Below are positions 1-8,274 of a stretch of DNA of 28,483 bases, piece after piece. How positions within the stretch are numbered: the first letter of the stretch is position 1; each line of letters begins with the position of its first letter. The stretch is from a virus. The notes below the pieces were generated by a model. It had not been told where the DNA came from and did not search any database. It was given only the letters and a program-made list of their open reading frames with translations. The stretch is from IMG/VR virus record IMGVR_UViG_3300020055_001327, positions 1-28,483 of that record. The stretch is one strand, 5' to 3'. The position numbers and the translations under genes were made by a program.

Positions 1-1
1 T

Positions 2-1210
2 GCGACTGATAAGATCCACTTCAATGGACAGTCTGCAACTCACTTAATACCAGATACAGATGTAACTCATGACTTAGGCACAGCTACATTACAATGGAAT
101 AATTTATATGTACAAAATGTAAACACCTCAAATAATGCTAGTATTACAGGAACGCTTGATGTTGATGGACAAACAACTTTAGCCAGTCTAAATGTTGAGG
201 ATCTAACTGCAACAAGAGTTGTATATGTTGGGACTAATGGTGAACTTGTTGATGATCCAGATATGACATTCAATGGCACAACACTGAGTGTCAATGGCAT
301 ATCTACAGCGGCAGCAACATCTGTAGGGAGTACGTTGTCAGTTGGCTCTAACGCAACTGTAGGTGGAACATTAGGAGTTACAGGAGCTACTACACTGAGC
401 TCAACTTTAGCCGTATCTAGTGCCACAACACTAAACAGTACCTTGACAGTAAAAGGATCAACTACACTAGGAGACAATGCTGGTGTAGATGCTGTATCAT
501 TTAATTCTAGAGTCAATACTACTGTAAATCCAAAAACTGATAATAGTTATGATTTAGGATCAGCTTCTTTACGCTGGCAAGATGTATATGCTATGACAGG
601 AAATTTTAGTGGTGACATTACAAATAATGCTGCTACTTCAAGATACAACTTTACAGGTGGTTATCTACAAGGAACATCAACTTCAACTGTATTAGCATTT
701 GGTAGCACGACATTGAATATGACTGCTAATACTATTACTCCAGGGACAGACAATACATATAGCCTAGGATCTTCTAGCTTTAAATGGAATACAGTATATG
801 CAACACTATTCAACGGAACTGCTTCTAAAGCATACTATGCTGACTTAGCTGAGAATTATGTAGCAGATAAAGAATATCCACCAGGAACTGTAATGATGTT
901 AGGTGGGGATAAAGAAGTAACTGCTGCCGTTGGGCCTGCTACTACAAAAGTTGTAGGTGTTGTATCAACTGCTCCTGCTTATCTAATGAACTCAGGACTA
1001 GAAGCAGGAACACCTATAGCACTAAAAGGACGGGTTCCGTGTTTAGTAGTAGGTAAGGTAAATAAGGGTGACTTGTTAGTAACAAGCCATATTGAAGGTG
1101 TGGCAACAGTTACAACACATTGGATTGGCGGAGCTGTTATTGGGAAGGCAATTGAGTCTAGTGATAACGCTGATGTAAAAATTATTGAAATCGCAGTAGG
1201 AGTATTATAA
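2..1210 (+). CDS. Tail fibre-like structural protein, 5'-truncated
   Basis: The frame is open from the first bases of the window, so the true start lies upstream; the first internal ATG at 263 is not the real start. The protein is rich in Thr, Ser, Ala, Gly and Asn, as in beta-helical fibres. It carries three copies of a motif of the form PxTDNxYxLGSxSxxWxxVYA (near nt 44-118, 522-600 and 733-815), known from phage tail fibre and appendage proteins. After the last copy comes a C-terminal domain starting ADLAENY, with PPGTVMMLGG, VVGVVST and KGDLLVTS, which I recognise from T4-like marine phage fibre proteins. It probably forms a trimeric host-contact fibre. Its stop overlaps the next start by one base (TAATG), implying co-translation with the following structural genes. 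Confidence 0.8.
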   Translation, partial: ATDKIHFNGQSATHLIPDTDVTHDLGTATLQWNNLYVQNVNTSNNASITGTLDVDGQTTLASLNVEDLTATRVVYVGTNGELVDDPDMTFNGTTLSVNGISTAAATSVGSTLSVGSNATVGGTLGVTGATTLSSTLAVSSATTLNSTLTVKGSTTLGDNAGVDAVSFNSRVNTTVNPKTDNSYDLGSASLRWQDVYAMTGNFSGDITNNAATSRYNFTGGYLQGTSTSTVLAFGSTTLNMTANTITPGTDNTYSLGSSSFKWNTVYATLFNGTASKAYYADLAENYVADKEYPPGTVMMLGGDKEVTAAVGPATTKVVGVVSTAPAYLMNSGLEAGTPIALKGRVPCLVVGKVNKGDLLVTSHIEGVATVTTHWIGGAVIGKAIESSDNADVKIIEIAVGVL

Positions 1211-1938
1211 TGGCGATACAAACCATTAATGTTGGCTACCTAGCTAACGATGGGACGGGTGACGACTTAAGGGAAGCATTTATCAAAGTTAATGAAAATT
1301 TTGGTGAGATGTCTGTACTTGTAGAAAATGCTATTACAACTGAGGCTGAAAATATTGGTACTGGGATTCCTTTACTAAAAGGAAAAGTAGGCAATATATT
1401 TGAATTCAAAACTCTAATAGATGGCTATGGAATACAACTTACTGAGAATGGCAACTCTGTTACACTAACAGGTGATCCAGGAATGGAAGAACTTCTTATT
1501 GTAACTGACAATGGTAGCATAATGTTAGGAGGAGGCAAGCCATTGCTTCCTATACAAAATGGGCAAAACATTGAAACTACTGTAGAGATGATTGCAGGGT
1601 TTCCAGCAAAGCTAAAAATAAATGTTGATGGCGAAGGACTAATAGAACTAGATAAACAGCCAAAACTAGGCGGTGACTTATTAGGCAATCAACACTCTAT
1701 ATATGATATGAATGTAGTCTCTGCTAGAACGTTCAATGGTAACCATGAAGGAACAGTTTGGGGTATAGATATTCGAGACTTAGAGAGTGCTATGACTAGC
1801 TATGATTTTGGACATATGAATGATAATACAGATTCATTGCTCGAGTTCTTTTTACGCACTACTGATATCGATCACGGATCATTTGCTGTACCACAACCGT
1901 TACTAATAGATGGTGGTCCTATTAGGAATTTGGTATAA
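1210..1938 (+). CDS. Virion structural protein with INVG...NENF N-terminal motif
   Basis: A 242-aa protein. It opens with a motif (TINVGYLANDGTGDDLREAF, then NENF) typical of tail and baseplate-associated proteins in T4-like marine phages. The rest is beta-rich with no catalytic signature, and around residue 170 it has a fibre-like ARTFNGNHEGTV stretch. It is coupled to the genes on both sides by one-base overlaps, so it belongs to the tail fibre operon. A related N-terminal motif recurs at 20673 and, more weakly, at 4485, suggesting a shared attachment module. The exact position in the virion cannot be told from sequence. Confidence 0.7.
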   Translation: MAIQTINVGYLANDGTGDDLREAFIKVNENFGEMSVLVENAITTEAENIGTGIPLLKGKVGNIFEFKTLIDGYGIQLTENGNSVTLTGDPGMEELLIVTDNGSIMLGGGKPLLPIQNGQNIETTVEMIAGFPAKLKINVDGEGLIELDKQPKLGGDLLGNQHSIYDMNVVSARTFNGNHEGTVWGIDIRDLESAMTSYDFGHMNDNTDSLLEFFLRTTDIDHGSFAVPQPLLIDGGPIRNLV

Positions 1939-4454
1939 TGGATTTTTGGTTAACACCATCAGGCAAAACTTTAGATGTTATTGAAGAACGTAAATCTAAA
2001 ACTATAGAGTTACCTCTAAAAAATAATCTTATTCCTGTTGCTGACAATAATGTAAATGTATCTATTATTAGTGGCAGTATTCCTAGAGGAATGAGATTAG
2101 AAGGACATTACTTGGTTGGAACTCCATTTGAAGTTCCTAGAGACACTCCTTACTCATTTGTAGTTAGAGCAGAACAATATGGATATTTCGACGATAGAAC
2201 TTACTCTGTTATGGTACAAGGACCTGATAATCCAGTCTGGGTTACTCCTGACGGAATTTTACCAGTTGGTCCAAATGATGTCTATTTTATACTCGATAGT
2301 GCTATAATAGATTTCCAACTTATTGCTTATGATCCTGACACTGTAGCAGGTGACAATTTAGAGTATTATATACAATCTGGTGAGGGAGAGTTGCCCCCAG
2401 GTATTACACTAACTCCAGAAGGACGACTACAAGGTATTACAGAACCTATTTTAGAAATAGAAGCAGTAGCAGGTAGTGGTAATTTTGATTCAAATAACTT
2501 TTCTACATACCCATACGACTTTGGTATTATAAATGATATTGGTTACGATCACTTTGAGTTTGATACTACTGAGTGGGATGAGGTATTTAAAAGTAAATTG
2601 CCAAATAAACTAAATCGTTTTTATGAGTTTATTGTAACTATCTCAGATGGTGACAGTATATCTAAACGAAAGTTTCAAATATATCTTGTAGGTGATGATT
2701 TCCTCAGAGCTGATAATACTATTATGCGAGTCAGCAATGGTGTATTTACTGCTGACAATAGCTATATTAGAACTCCAGTATGGCTAACTCCTGCGGACTT
2801 AGGCTACAAGAGAGCTAATAACTACATGACAATATTTTTAGATGTTATTGATTTGAATACACTAGTTGGTATCATTACATATGAATTACAGAAATATAAT
2901 CCTGACGGAACAGACAGTGTGTTACCGCCTGGACTAAAGTTAGATTATTATTCTGGTGAACTAGCAGGAAGAGTTCCATATCAAACTGCTGTAACAAGAG
3001 AATATACATTTACTATACGAGCCTTACGCAGAGTCCCAAATGATCCTGAGAAGACTCACAAAGATAAAACATTTACTATAAAGCTATTAGGTGAGATAGA
3101 CAGCTTTATCCAATGGATCACTCCTCCAGAACTAGGTACCATAAGCCCAAACTTCAATTCCAATCTGAGAGTAGATGCTGTAACTACTATGCCTAATACA
3201 CCTGTTCGCTACAATATTGTAGCAGGTGCCTTACCGCCTGGATTATCATTAAGTATCGAAGGCGACATTATTGGAAAGATAAAAAGTTTTGGAGCTAGCA
3301 ATAAGTTTGGCATTACTGTATTTGATAGCAATCGTACTACTTATGACAAAAACATAACTACAATTGACAGAGAGTACCGCTTTACAGTAAGAGCAAGAGA
3401 TAGAGCAGGTTATAGTGCAGTTGATAGAGAATTTATATTGAGGATTACAGATCCAAATAACAAACTGTATAGCAGTTTATATCTACAACCGCTATTAAAA
3501 GATACACAACGACAAGCATTTAAAGAACTAATAAATAATCACGATTATTTCCATAGCGAGTTTATATATCGTCCTTCTGATCCAAATTATGGCATACAAA
3601 AAAATATGCGAATGTTATTATATGCTGGAATTGAGACAAAGGAAGCAAGCTATTATGTATCGGCTATTGCTAAAAATAACAAACGCAAACGATATAGAAT
3701 GGGAGATATTAAAACTGCTGTAGCTAGATTAACAGGAACAAGGAAAATTGTATACGAAGTTGTCTATATAGATGTTATTGATCCAGCAGAAAATGGAAAT
3801 GGTTCTACAAGAAAATCTTTTGATGCTCGTAAAAAAGAAAATATAAAAGTAGATCAAACAATGTATGATTTGGATCGAGATAGCGTAGAACGTCCTGATC
3901 CTTATGGATTAGAGATTGGCGCACGTCACGGAGACATCCAACACAAGTTTGATCCTTACCTAATTGTTGAGGATCGGTTTGGGAGACAACTAATCGTAGA
4001 TTATGAGAACCTTTACGGCGTGGATTATAAAAGTGAGAGCTTTATCCAGAATCCAAATGAACCTTGGCGCTTCCGCCCCGATCCTGAGAACACTATCAAA
4101 GCAGACTATGATGGTATGACTATTGATGGCTTTGGAAAGAGACACAAATATATTTCTAATATTCATCACTCTAGAGATAATATTAGGAATATAGGGGAAA
4201 CTGAAATTGAATACTTGCCATTATGGATGAGAACTTCTCAAATAAATTCTATTGAGTCTCTTGGGTATGTAAAGGCTATTCCTTTATGTTTTTGTAAGCC
4301 AGGCACAAGTAAAGAAATATATACTACTTTGAAGCGGCACAATGTTACATTTAAAGATTTTGATTTTGATATAGATAGACTTATAATAGATAGCACTGAA
4401 GGATCATCCGATGAGCAATATCTAGTATTTCATAATTATAGTTACAACGTATGA
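1938..4454 (+). CDS. Large virion structural protein with putative Ig-like (He_PIG) repeats
   Basis: An 838-aa protein. Several beta-rich modules contain the pattern LPPG(I/L)xL...G.L.G (e.g. GELPPGITLTPEGRLQGI, VLPPGLKLDYYSGELAGRV, ALPPGLSLSIEGDIIGKI), which is the hallmark of the He_PIG/cadherin-like Ig fold. Each module ends in a (Y/F)xFxVRA-type strand (YSFVVRAEQYGY, YTFTIRALR, YRFTVRARDRAGY). A different, charged C-terminal part (about residues 510-838) has no repeats and may be the anchor. Known relatives in T4-like marine phages are annotated only as structural. A tail or fibre surface role is likely; the ligand is unknown. A one-base overlap with the preceding gene supports the start. 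Confidence 0.75.
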   Translation: MDFWLTPSGKTLDVIEERKSKTIELPLKNNLIPVADNNVNVSIISGSIPRGMRLEGHYLVGTPFEVPRDTPYSFVVRAEQYGYFDDRTYSVMVQGPDNPVWVTPDGILPVGPNDVYFILDSAIIDFQLIAYDPDTVAGDNLEYYIQSGEGELPPGITLTPEGRLQGITEPILEIEAVAGSGNFDSNNFSTYPYDFGIINDIGYDHFEFDTTEWDEVFKSKLPNKLNRFYEFIVTISDGDSISKRKFQIYLVGDDFLRADNTIMRVSNGVFTADNSYIRTPVWLTPADLGYKRANNYMTIFLDVIDLNTLVGIITYELQKYNPDGTDSVLPPGLKLDYYSGELAGRVPYQTAVTREYTFTIRALRRVPNDPEKTHKDKTFTIKLLGEIDSFIQWITPPELGTISPNFNSNLRVDAVTTMPNTPVRYNIVAGALPPGLSLSIEGDIIGKIKSFGASNKFGITVFDSNRTTYDKNITTIDREYRFTVRARDRAGYSAVDREFILRITDPNNKLYSSLYLQPLLKDTQRQAFKELINNHDYFHSEFIYRPSDPNYGIQKNMRMLLYAGIETKEASYYVSAIAKNNKRKRYRMGDIKTAVARLTGTRKIVYEVVYIDVIDPAENGNGSTRKSFDARKKENIKVDQTMYDLDRDSVERPDPYGLEIGARHGDIQHKFDPYLIVEDRFGRQLIVDYENLYGVDYKSESFIQNPNEPWRFRPDPENTIKADYDGMTIDGFGKRHKYISNIHHSRDNIRNIGETEIEYLPLWMRTSQINSIESLGYVKAIPLCFCKPGTSKEIYTTLKRHNVTFKDFDFDIDRLIIDSTEGSSDEQYLVFHNYSYNV

Positions 4455-4458
4455 CACT

Positions 4459-4466
4459 GATAAATA
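4459..4466 (+). promoter_or_regulatory. Putative T4-like late promoter (GATAAATA)
   Basis: The octamer GATAAATA fits the NATAAATA late-promoter consensus of T4-like marine phages (T4: TATAAATA). It lies just after the stop of the 838-aa structural gene and about 18 nt before the ATG at 4485, leaving room for a short leader with a CGGAG ribosome site at 4474-4478. No -35 element is expected for this class. Confidence 0.55.
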
Positions 4467-4484
4467 TATAAAACGGAGAAATGA

Positions 4485-5045
4485 ATGTCAGATATAGTTT
4501 CAATTGATATTGATGAAAAATTTCCAGTCGCTGGACAAGATAATGATAGCCAGGGATTCAGAGATAACTTCAGTATTATTAAAAATAGTTTAGCAACCGC
4601 AAAAGCCGAAGTATCTGAGCTTGAGGAAATTACTGCTAAGAAAAACCAAGACAACGATTTTAACAATAATGAGATACAAAGAGCTACCTTTATTCAAACT
4701 ACTGAGAAAGTAGTCTTACAAGCAACTGGTGTATCATTAACTATACATTGGACATATGGCGGCTATCAAGAGATAACAGTGACTAGCGATGTTAGTTTAA
4801 CTCTGAGCTCTTGGCCCGACGCAGGAGTATTAGGCAAAGTTAGAATAGCAGTTATATCTGATGGCAAGAATGATTATAATATTACTTGGGCAAGCACAAT
4901 GGGCAATGATATCCTTGCAGCCCCAGGCTTTGAAAATCCATTCACTGTTGGATCTGAAAAATGGGCCAAAATATTTGATTTTTGGACTACTGATGGAGGG
5001 GACACTGTATATGGACATTTCTTAGGCGAGTTTGCTCCAGCATGA
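4485..5045 (+). CDS. Putative virion structural protein
   Basis: A 186-aa protein starting at the second of two nearby ATGs (4481 is out of frame), with CGGAG as ribosome site. The N-terminus (FPVAGQDNDSQGFRDNFSII, then KNSL) is a diverged version of the G.xxDD..R..F..iN.NF module seen at 1210 and 20673. It is followed by a short coiled-coil-like segment (EVSELEEITAKK) and then a beta-rich half ending in a TVYGHFLGEFAPA tail. It resembles short structural proteins of T4-like cyanophages. It begins its own late unit, preceded by a late promoter motif, and overlaps the next gene by ATGA. Confidence 0.6.
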   Translation: MSDIVSIDIDEKFPVAGQDNDSQGFRDNFSIIKNSLATAKAEVSELEEITAKKNQDNDFNNNEIQRATFIQTTEKVVLQATGVSLTIHWTYGGYQEITVTSDVSLTLSSWPDAGVLGKVRIAVISDGKNDYNITWASTMGNDILAAPGFENPFTVGSEKWAKIFDFWTTDGGDTVYGHFLGEFAPA

Positions 5046-5272
5046 GCCATCCACTTGTATCAGGCTTGGAAGAGCTATCAGATGAGGCACTATCAGCTCG
5101 TCTCATGGATTTGACTAAAAAATACTATGGGACAGCTAATCCTCATGTACAGAATCAGATGATAATGATTATTGAGGATCTGCAAGAGGAACAACTTCGC
5201 AGATTCCATAAAAGGCAAACAGAACAAACAGAAGAGCAAGCAGAGCTTGACAAACTTATTAGAATCAGCTAA
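5042..5272 (+). CDS. Small helical protein of unknown function
   Basis: A 76-aa charged, mostly helical protein (LSARLMDLTKKYYGT..., then IEDLQEEQLRRFHKRQ) with a Gln/Glu-rich C-terminus. It has no membrane segment and no cysteine. The ATGA overlap with the preceding structural gene supports both the start and co-expression. I recall similar small proteins next to structural genes in T4-like marine phages, without an assigned function. It could be a small virion or assembly factor. Confidence 0.6.
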   Translation: MSHPLVSGLEELSDEALSARLMDLTKKYYGTANPHVQNQMIMIIEDLQEEQLRRFHKRQTEQTEEQAELDKLIRIS

Positions 5273-5284
5273 AATAAGAAGTAT

Positions 5285-5812
5285 ATGCAACCTATAATTG
5301 ACGACTTGGGAAATCCCCGCTTCAACTATAAATCTATCCGTGAGACTATCTACGCTGATAAGCTAGACATAGTTCATAATGTAGAGTTTGAAGCTGACGA
5401 GGATATAAATAAATTTGTTCATTACGCTGAGGAATTAGGGATTGATATGCCAAAACTTTATGAGGATTTGGATATGCCTGAAGCACAGTTCGATTGGTAT
5501 ATGAAAAGAAACTGGCTGATGCCTGAGAAGTACAAAGAGATGGATATTAGAAAATATATTCTTGAATACGATAATGGACATAATAAAGAAGGCTACTCCC
5601 GTGCTTCTATGGAACTAGCTGAGTTTGAAGCTCGAGGCTTACTTGATATGCTGCGCTATATGGTTTATCTTGTAGATGTAATGAGAGAAAATAATATAGT
5701 ATGGGGCGTGGGTAGAGGATCGAGTGTAGCAAGTTATGTGCTATACTTAATAGGAATAAATCGAATAAATCCAATGAAGTATGATTTGGATTGGCGTGAG
5801 TTTTTAAGATAA
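5285..5812 (+). CDS. DNA polymerase III alpha (DnaE/PolC)-like fragment protein, catalytically truncated
   Basis: A 175-aa protein. The C-terminal ~65 residues match the palm entry of bacterial replicative polymerase DnaE. A helix (ELAEFEARGLLDMLRYMVYL) is followed by NNIVWGVGRGSSVASYVLYL (GRGS at 143-146, corresponding to the DnaE GpGRGSaAGSlVaY motif), then IGINRINPMKYDLDWREFL (DnaE: lgIT.vdPl.ydLlFERFL). The protein stops directly after this, just before where DnaE has the catalytic PDIDxDF aspartates, so it cannot polymerise. The N-terminal ~105 residues are acidic and unrecognised. It may have been recruited as a nucleotide or host-replisome binding factor. The homology is by eye; the truncation is seen directly. 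Confidence 0.6.
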   Translation: MQPIIDDLGNPRFNYKSIRETIYADKLDIVHNVEFEADEDINKFVHYAEELGIDMPKLYEDLDMPEAQFDWYMKRNWLMPEKYKEMDIRKYILEYDNGHNKEGYSRASMELAEFEARGLLDMLRYMVYLVDVMRENNIVWGVGRGSSVASYVLYLIGINRINPMKYDLDWREFLR

Positions 5813-5822
5813 GGAGAATAGA

Positions 5823-6215
5823 ATGCCAATGAAACAAACTGGTAGAGTTTTACACACAACTCTACAAGGAAAACAAATTGATATGGATATGCTTCGTCAA
5901 AAGAACGAGCTAACTCCAGCAGTAGGAAATATCAAAGTAAATGCTCGAGGAGACGAACTAGGACCAGGTGGAAAAATTGTTCGTAAAAGAGAAGAAGTGC
6001 TCAAAGAGTATTACCAACAACAAGAAGGACTGCCTGATGAGGTAGCAGTTCGAAGGCAGCCAAATATTGTTGATGTAGAAGAGGAAATCAAAACAACTAC
6101 TAAACGAAAATCTGCTACTAAAAAAGAAGATCCCCTTGTAGTAGAAGCTCCAACTCCTTCAGGTGATGACTGGGTTGAGGATGGTGAAGGGAACTTTGTT
6201 CCAAAGGAAAAATAA
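5823..6215 (+). CDS. Conserved-looking hypothetical protein
   Basis: A 130-aa, highly charged, probably disordered protein beginning PMKQTGRVLHTTLQGKQIDM and containing AVGNIKVNARGDELGPGGKI. I recognise this N-terminal pattern from T4-like marine phages but not a function. The middle is Lys/Glu rich (KTTTKRKSATKKED) and the end is acidic (GDDWVEDGEGNFVPKEK). An AAGGAGAA ribosome site lies just upstream. A virion or head/neck-associated role is possible given structural neighbours, but unproven. Confidence 0.6.
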   Translation: MPMKQTGRVLHTTLQGKQIDMDMLRQKNELTPAVGNIKVNARGDELGPGGKIVRKREEVLKEYYQQQEGLPDEVAVRRQPNIVDVEEEIKTTTKRKSATKKEDPLVVEAPTPSGDDWVEDGEGNFVPKEK

Positions 6216-6220
6216 AATAA

Positions 6221-6454
6221 ATGATGATTGCTAAGAAGATCACTAACAACATAGTTTTAGAACTTGAGGCATTCAAATGGATGGCTAACCTATCTTGGTT
6301 TGTTTTCTATGAATGGAGTCTAAGTTTTAAATTTAAAGGTGATCACAAAGGCTTATATTGGAGTTGGTGGATATTAGGCTTAAAATTAGTTGAGTTCAAT
6401 ATCTACAGCACTGCACACGATAACAATACTTTCGATAAAGGAAACGATGTATAA
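6221..6454 (+). CDS. Small aromatic-rich hypothetical protein
   Basis: A 77-aa protein with many Trp, Phe and Tyr (WMANLSWFVFYEWSLSFKF..., GLYWSWWILGLKLVEFNIY), suggesting a compact beta structure rather than a true membrane helix. Two adjacent ATGs (6221, 6224) could start it; an AAAGGA-like site lies upstream near 6205. It ends 8 nt inside the GroES-like gene. No family recognised. Confidence 0.5.
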   Translation: MMIAKKITNNIVLELEAFKWMANLSWFVFYEWSLSFKFKGDHKGLYWSWWILGLKLVEFNIYSTAHDNNTFDKGNDV

Positions 6455-6785
6455 TGAAGTTAACAAAGACTTTCGCCCATATGGGGATAAAGTCTTTGTA
6501 AAAAATATGAATTTTGGTGAACAAATTAGTCCTGCTGGTATTATTATTACAAGTGATGATCTGAAAACACGAGGTGTTCATCCTCGCTGGGGACAGGTTC
6601 ATGCTAAAGGTCCAAAGAATGAAGATGATTATCAAGTAGGCGACTGGGTTCTTGTTGAGCATGGACGTTGGACTAGAGGCTTTGTTCTAGGTGACGAAGA
6701 GAAAACTATTGCTCGTATGATTGATAATGATTGTGTGCTTGCTTGGGATCACAATCCTCCAATGGATGTTATTGTAGGAGACTAA
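6447..6785 (+). CDS. GroES-like (gp31-type) co-chaperonin-like protein
   Basis: A 112-aa protein. It opens FRPYGDKVFVKNM, like the GroES beta-strand RPLxDRVIVK. A segment GIIITSDDLKTRGVHPRWGQ occupies the mobile-loop and GxV position, and YQVGDWVLVEHG matches the GroES KVGDxVlf segment, ending in a final strand with CVLAWD. Length fits GroES and T4 gp31 (~97-111 aa). It would cap host GroEL so that capsid proteins fold. I chose the ATG at 6447 (AAAGGA at 6437-6442) rather than an upstream ATG at 6390, because the extra residues lie inside the previous gene and precede the family's natural start. Assignment rests on remote similarity. Confidence 0.55.
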   Translation: MYNEVNKDFRPYGDKVFVKNMNFGEQISPAGIIITSDDLKTRGVHPRWGQVHAKGPKNEDDYQVGDWVLVEHGRWTRGFVLGDEEKTIARMIDNDCVLAWDHNPPMDVIVGD

Positions 6786-7192
6786 TGGACGTTAACCTTA
6801 ATAAATACAGAGACTTTGTAAAAGAAGTAACATCAGATGCCAGCAATGACACTGACTCGCTTTGTAAAAGGATGAACGATTTAGAAAGCGAAACAAATGT
6901 CAATATGGCTTTGTTATTAACAAGTGCTATTGGATTGGCTTCGGAAGGAGGCGAGTTTGCTGAGATTGTTAAGAAATGTATCTTCCAAGGCAAGCCATTG
7001 GATAAAGATACGCGATATCACATCAAACGAGAACTTGGCGACGTTATTTGGTATTGGATTAATGGGGCTCGCGCTCTTGGTATTGATCCAAACGCCATAA
7101 TTGACGAGAATGTCAATAAATTAAAAAGTAGGTACCCAGGAGGCGAATTTGATGTTTATTACAGCGAAAACCGCCAAGATGGAGATTTGTAG
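6785..7192 (+). CDS. MazG-like nucleotide pyrophosphohydrolase
   Basis: A 135-aa all-alpha protein. It has the MazG/dUTPase-like metal motif: E54-x-x-E57 (SEGGEFAE) and E83-x-x-D86 (RELGDVIWYW), ending with the family-like NVNKLKSRYPGGEF. Relatives hydrolyse nucleoside triphosphates to monophosphates plus pyrophosphate; phage versions are thought to tune host nucleotide or alarmone pools. Start: the ATG at 6785 overlaps the previous stop (TAATG), preferred over an upstream ATG at 6731 that falls inside the GroES-like gene. Its substrate cannot be told from sequence. Confidence 0.8.
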   Translation: MDVNLNKYRDFVKEVTSDASNDTDSLCKRMNDLESETNVNMALLLTSAIGLASEGGEFAEIVKKCIFQGKPLDKDTRYHIKRELGDVIWYWINGARALGIDPNAIIDENVNKLKSRYPGGEFDVYYSENRQDGDL

Positions 7193-7199
7193 ATAAATA
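7192..7199 (+). promoter_or_regulatory. Putative T4-like late promoter (GATAAATA)
   Basis: GATAAATA immediately follows the MazG-like stop codon, 14 nt ahead of the GTG start at 7214, with a strong AAGGAG ribosome site at 7202-7207. If used, the leader would be only a few bases, overlapping the ribosome site. Confidence 0.45.
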
Positions 7200-7213
7200 T
7201 TAAGGAGAACAAA

Positions 7214-7552
7214 GTGAAATATTTTATCGGGTTATGTTTAGCTCTGCTTGTCTTTGCTTGTAGTGCAGAACTTCCCGAAAGCGGACGAAGTGTCACAGAG
7301 AAAGAAGCACAACCACAAGACATTACAATTAATGTAAATAACATCAATCAAAATTATTTGTTCGATGATCCTGAAAAAGGATTTGTCGATAATTTAACTT
7401 TGACTGATAATGTGTCTATTTCTATTGTGAATAGTCCAACTAACACTAACACTAACACAAATAACAACTGTACTATTGTTGATAATTCTTCGGATAATGC
7501 TTCAGACAATGGTTCATGTACTGCTTTCGTACTCAGAGTTTTTAGGACATAA
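7214..7552 (+). CDS. Small lipoprotein
   Basis: A 112-aa protein starting at GTG with AAGGAG seven bases ahead, which decides the start. It has a short signal (MKYFIGLCLALLVFAC) with a lipobox LVFAC, so Cys16 would be lipidated after signal peptidase II cleavage. The mature part is Asn/Asp/Thr-rich and disordered. It includes a NTNTNTNN run encoded by a short (ACTAAC) tandem repeat near 7440-7470, and two late cysteines. No family recognised. Phage lipoproteins often act in the envelope, for example in superinfection exclusion; that is only a possibility here. Confidence 0.7.
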   Translation: MKYFIGLCLALLVFACSAELPESGRSVTEKEAQPQDITINVNNINQNYLFDDPEKGFVDNLTLTDNVSISIVNSPTNTNTNTNNNCTIVDNSSDNASDNGSCTAFVLRVFRT

Positions 7553-7554
7553 CA

Positions 7555-8244
7555 ATGCAAGTTCAACAGATGGAATTCGATTTCAGCCCTCAAGAGCAAG
7601 AAGGGTTTAGACAATTTATGCTCAGTATGTACAATCACACTGCAGGTGGCTTAGCTGTGAGCTTTGTTACCGCAATGTTTGTATGGAGTTCTGGATTGAT
7701 GTCCATACTGATGACTGGACCAATGTTATGGGTGACTATGTTGGCACCTCTAGGTATGATTTTCTATTACAGTTACAAAGGCGATGATTGGGATTTGAAA
7801 GCAGTAACTGCTTTCTACTATGCCTTTGTGGCTGTAATGGGCGTTGGGTTGAGTAGTGTTTTTGCTATCTTCTCTGCTAATAGCATTGTTGAAGCATTTT
7901 TAGTAACCTCACTGACATTTGGTGCTGCTAGCGCCTATGGATATATTACAAAGCGTGATTTATCTGGTATGGGTTCATTCCTAATGATTGGACTAATTGG
8001 AATTATTATTGCGTTTATTGTAAATATTTTTCTACAAAGCACGGCATTTGCATTAGCTATTAGTATAATTGGCATTGGAGTCTTTTTAGGACTGACTATG
8101 TGGGATACACAAATGGCTAAAACTATGTATGCCGAAACTGGCGATCCTCGATGGGGCGTTCGTTTTGCTCTATCACTTTATCTAAACTTTATAAATCTAT
8201 TCCAGTTGATCCTTTCTTTCACTGGTATGCGTGGCGAAGAATAA
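7555..8244 (+). CDS. Bax inhibitor-1 / YccA-family membrane protein
   Basis: A 229-aa protein, close to the usual length of the family, with about seven hydrophobic helices. Features recognised: an N-terminal cytoplasmic segment ending FRQFMLSMYNHTAGGLAVSF, a central TFGAASAYGYITKRDLSGMG (the family's G-rich third to fourth helix region), IGIGVFLGLTMWDTQMAKTM with the conserved Asp, and a C-terminal ALSLYLNFINLFQLIL helix. Family members are inner-membrane proteins with proposed ion-leak channel roles; E. coli YccA also binds FtsH and protects SecY from degradation. A phage copy could guard membranes or inhibit FtsH during infection. Ribosome site AGGA at 7544-7547. Confidence 0.85.
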   Translation: MQVQQMEFDFSPQEQEGFRQFMLSMYNHTAGGLAVSFVTAMFVWSSGLMSILMTGPMLWVTMLAPLGMIFYYSYKGDDWDLKAVTAFYYAFVAVMGVGLSSVFAIFSANSIVEAFLVTSLTFGAASAYGYITKRDLSGMGSFLMIGLIGIIIAFIVNIFLQSTAFALAISIIGIGVFLGLTMWDTQMAKTMYAETGDPRWGVRFALSLYLNFINLFQLILSFTGMRGEE

Positions 8245-8247
8245 ATA
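8240..8247 (+). promoter_or_regulatory. Possible late promoter motif (AATAAATA)
   Basis: AATAAATA matches NATAAATA and overlaps the stop of the Bax-inhibitor gene, 27 nt before the clamp-loader ATG. A late promoter for a replication gene would be unexpected, so the match may be chance in AT-rich sequence. Confidence 0.25.
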
Positions 8248-8274
8248 GTTTATAACCTCTAATCTAAACATAAA

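Noticed and set aside
67-516. 149-codon minus-strand frame opposite the tail fibre gene
   Set aside because: Low-complexity mirror of the Thr/Ser-rich fibre repeat frame; no supporting signals.
6390-6446. Upstream ATG extension of the GroES-like protein
   Set aside because: The added residues lie within the preceding gene; the family N-terminus and an AAAGGA site favour 6447.
7438-7470. Short (ACTAAC) tandem repeat as a phase-variation tract
   Set aside because: Six-base units keep the reading frame and there are only about three copies; it simply encodes an Asn/Thr run.
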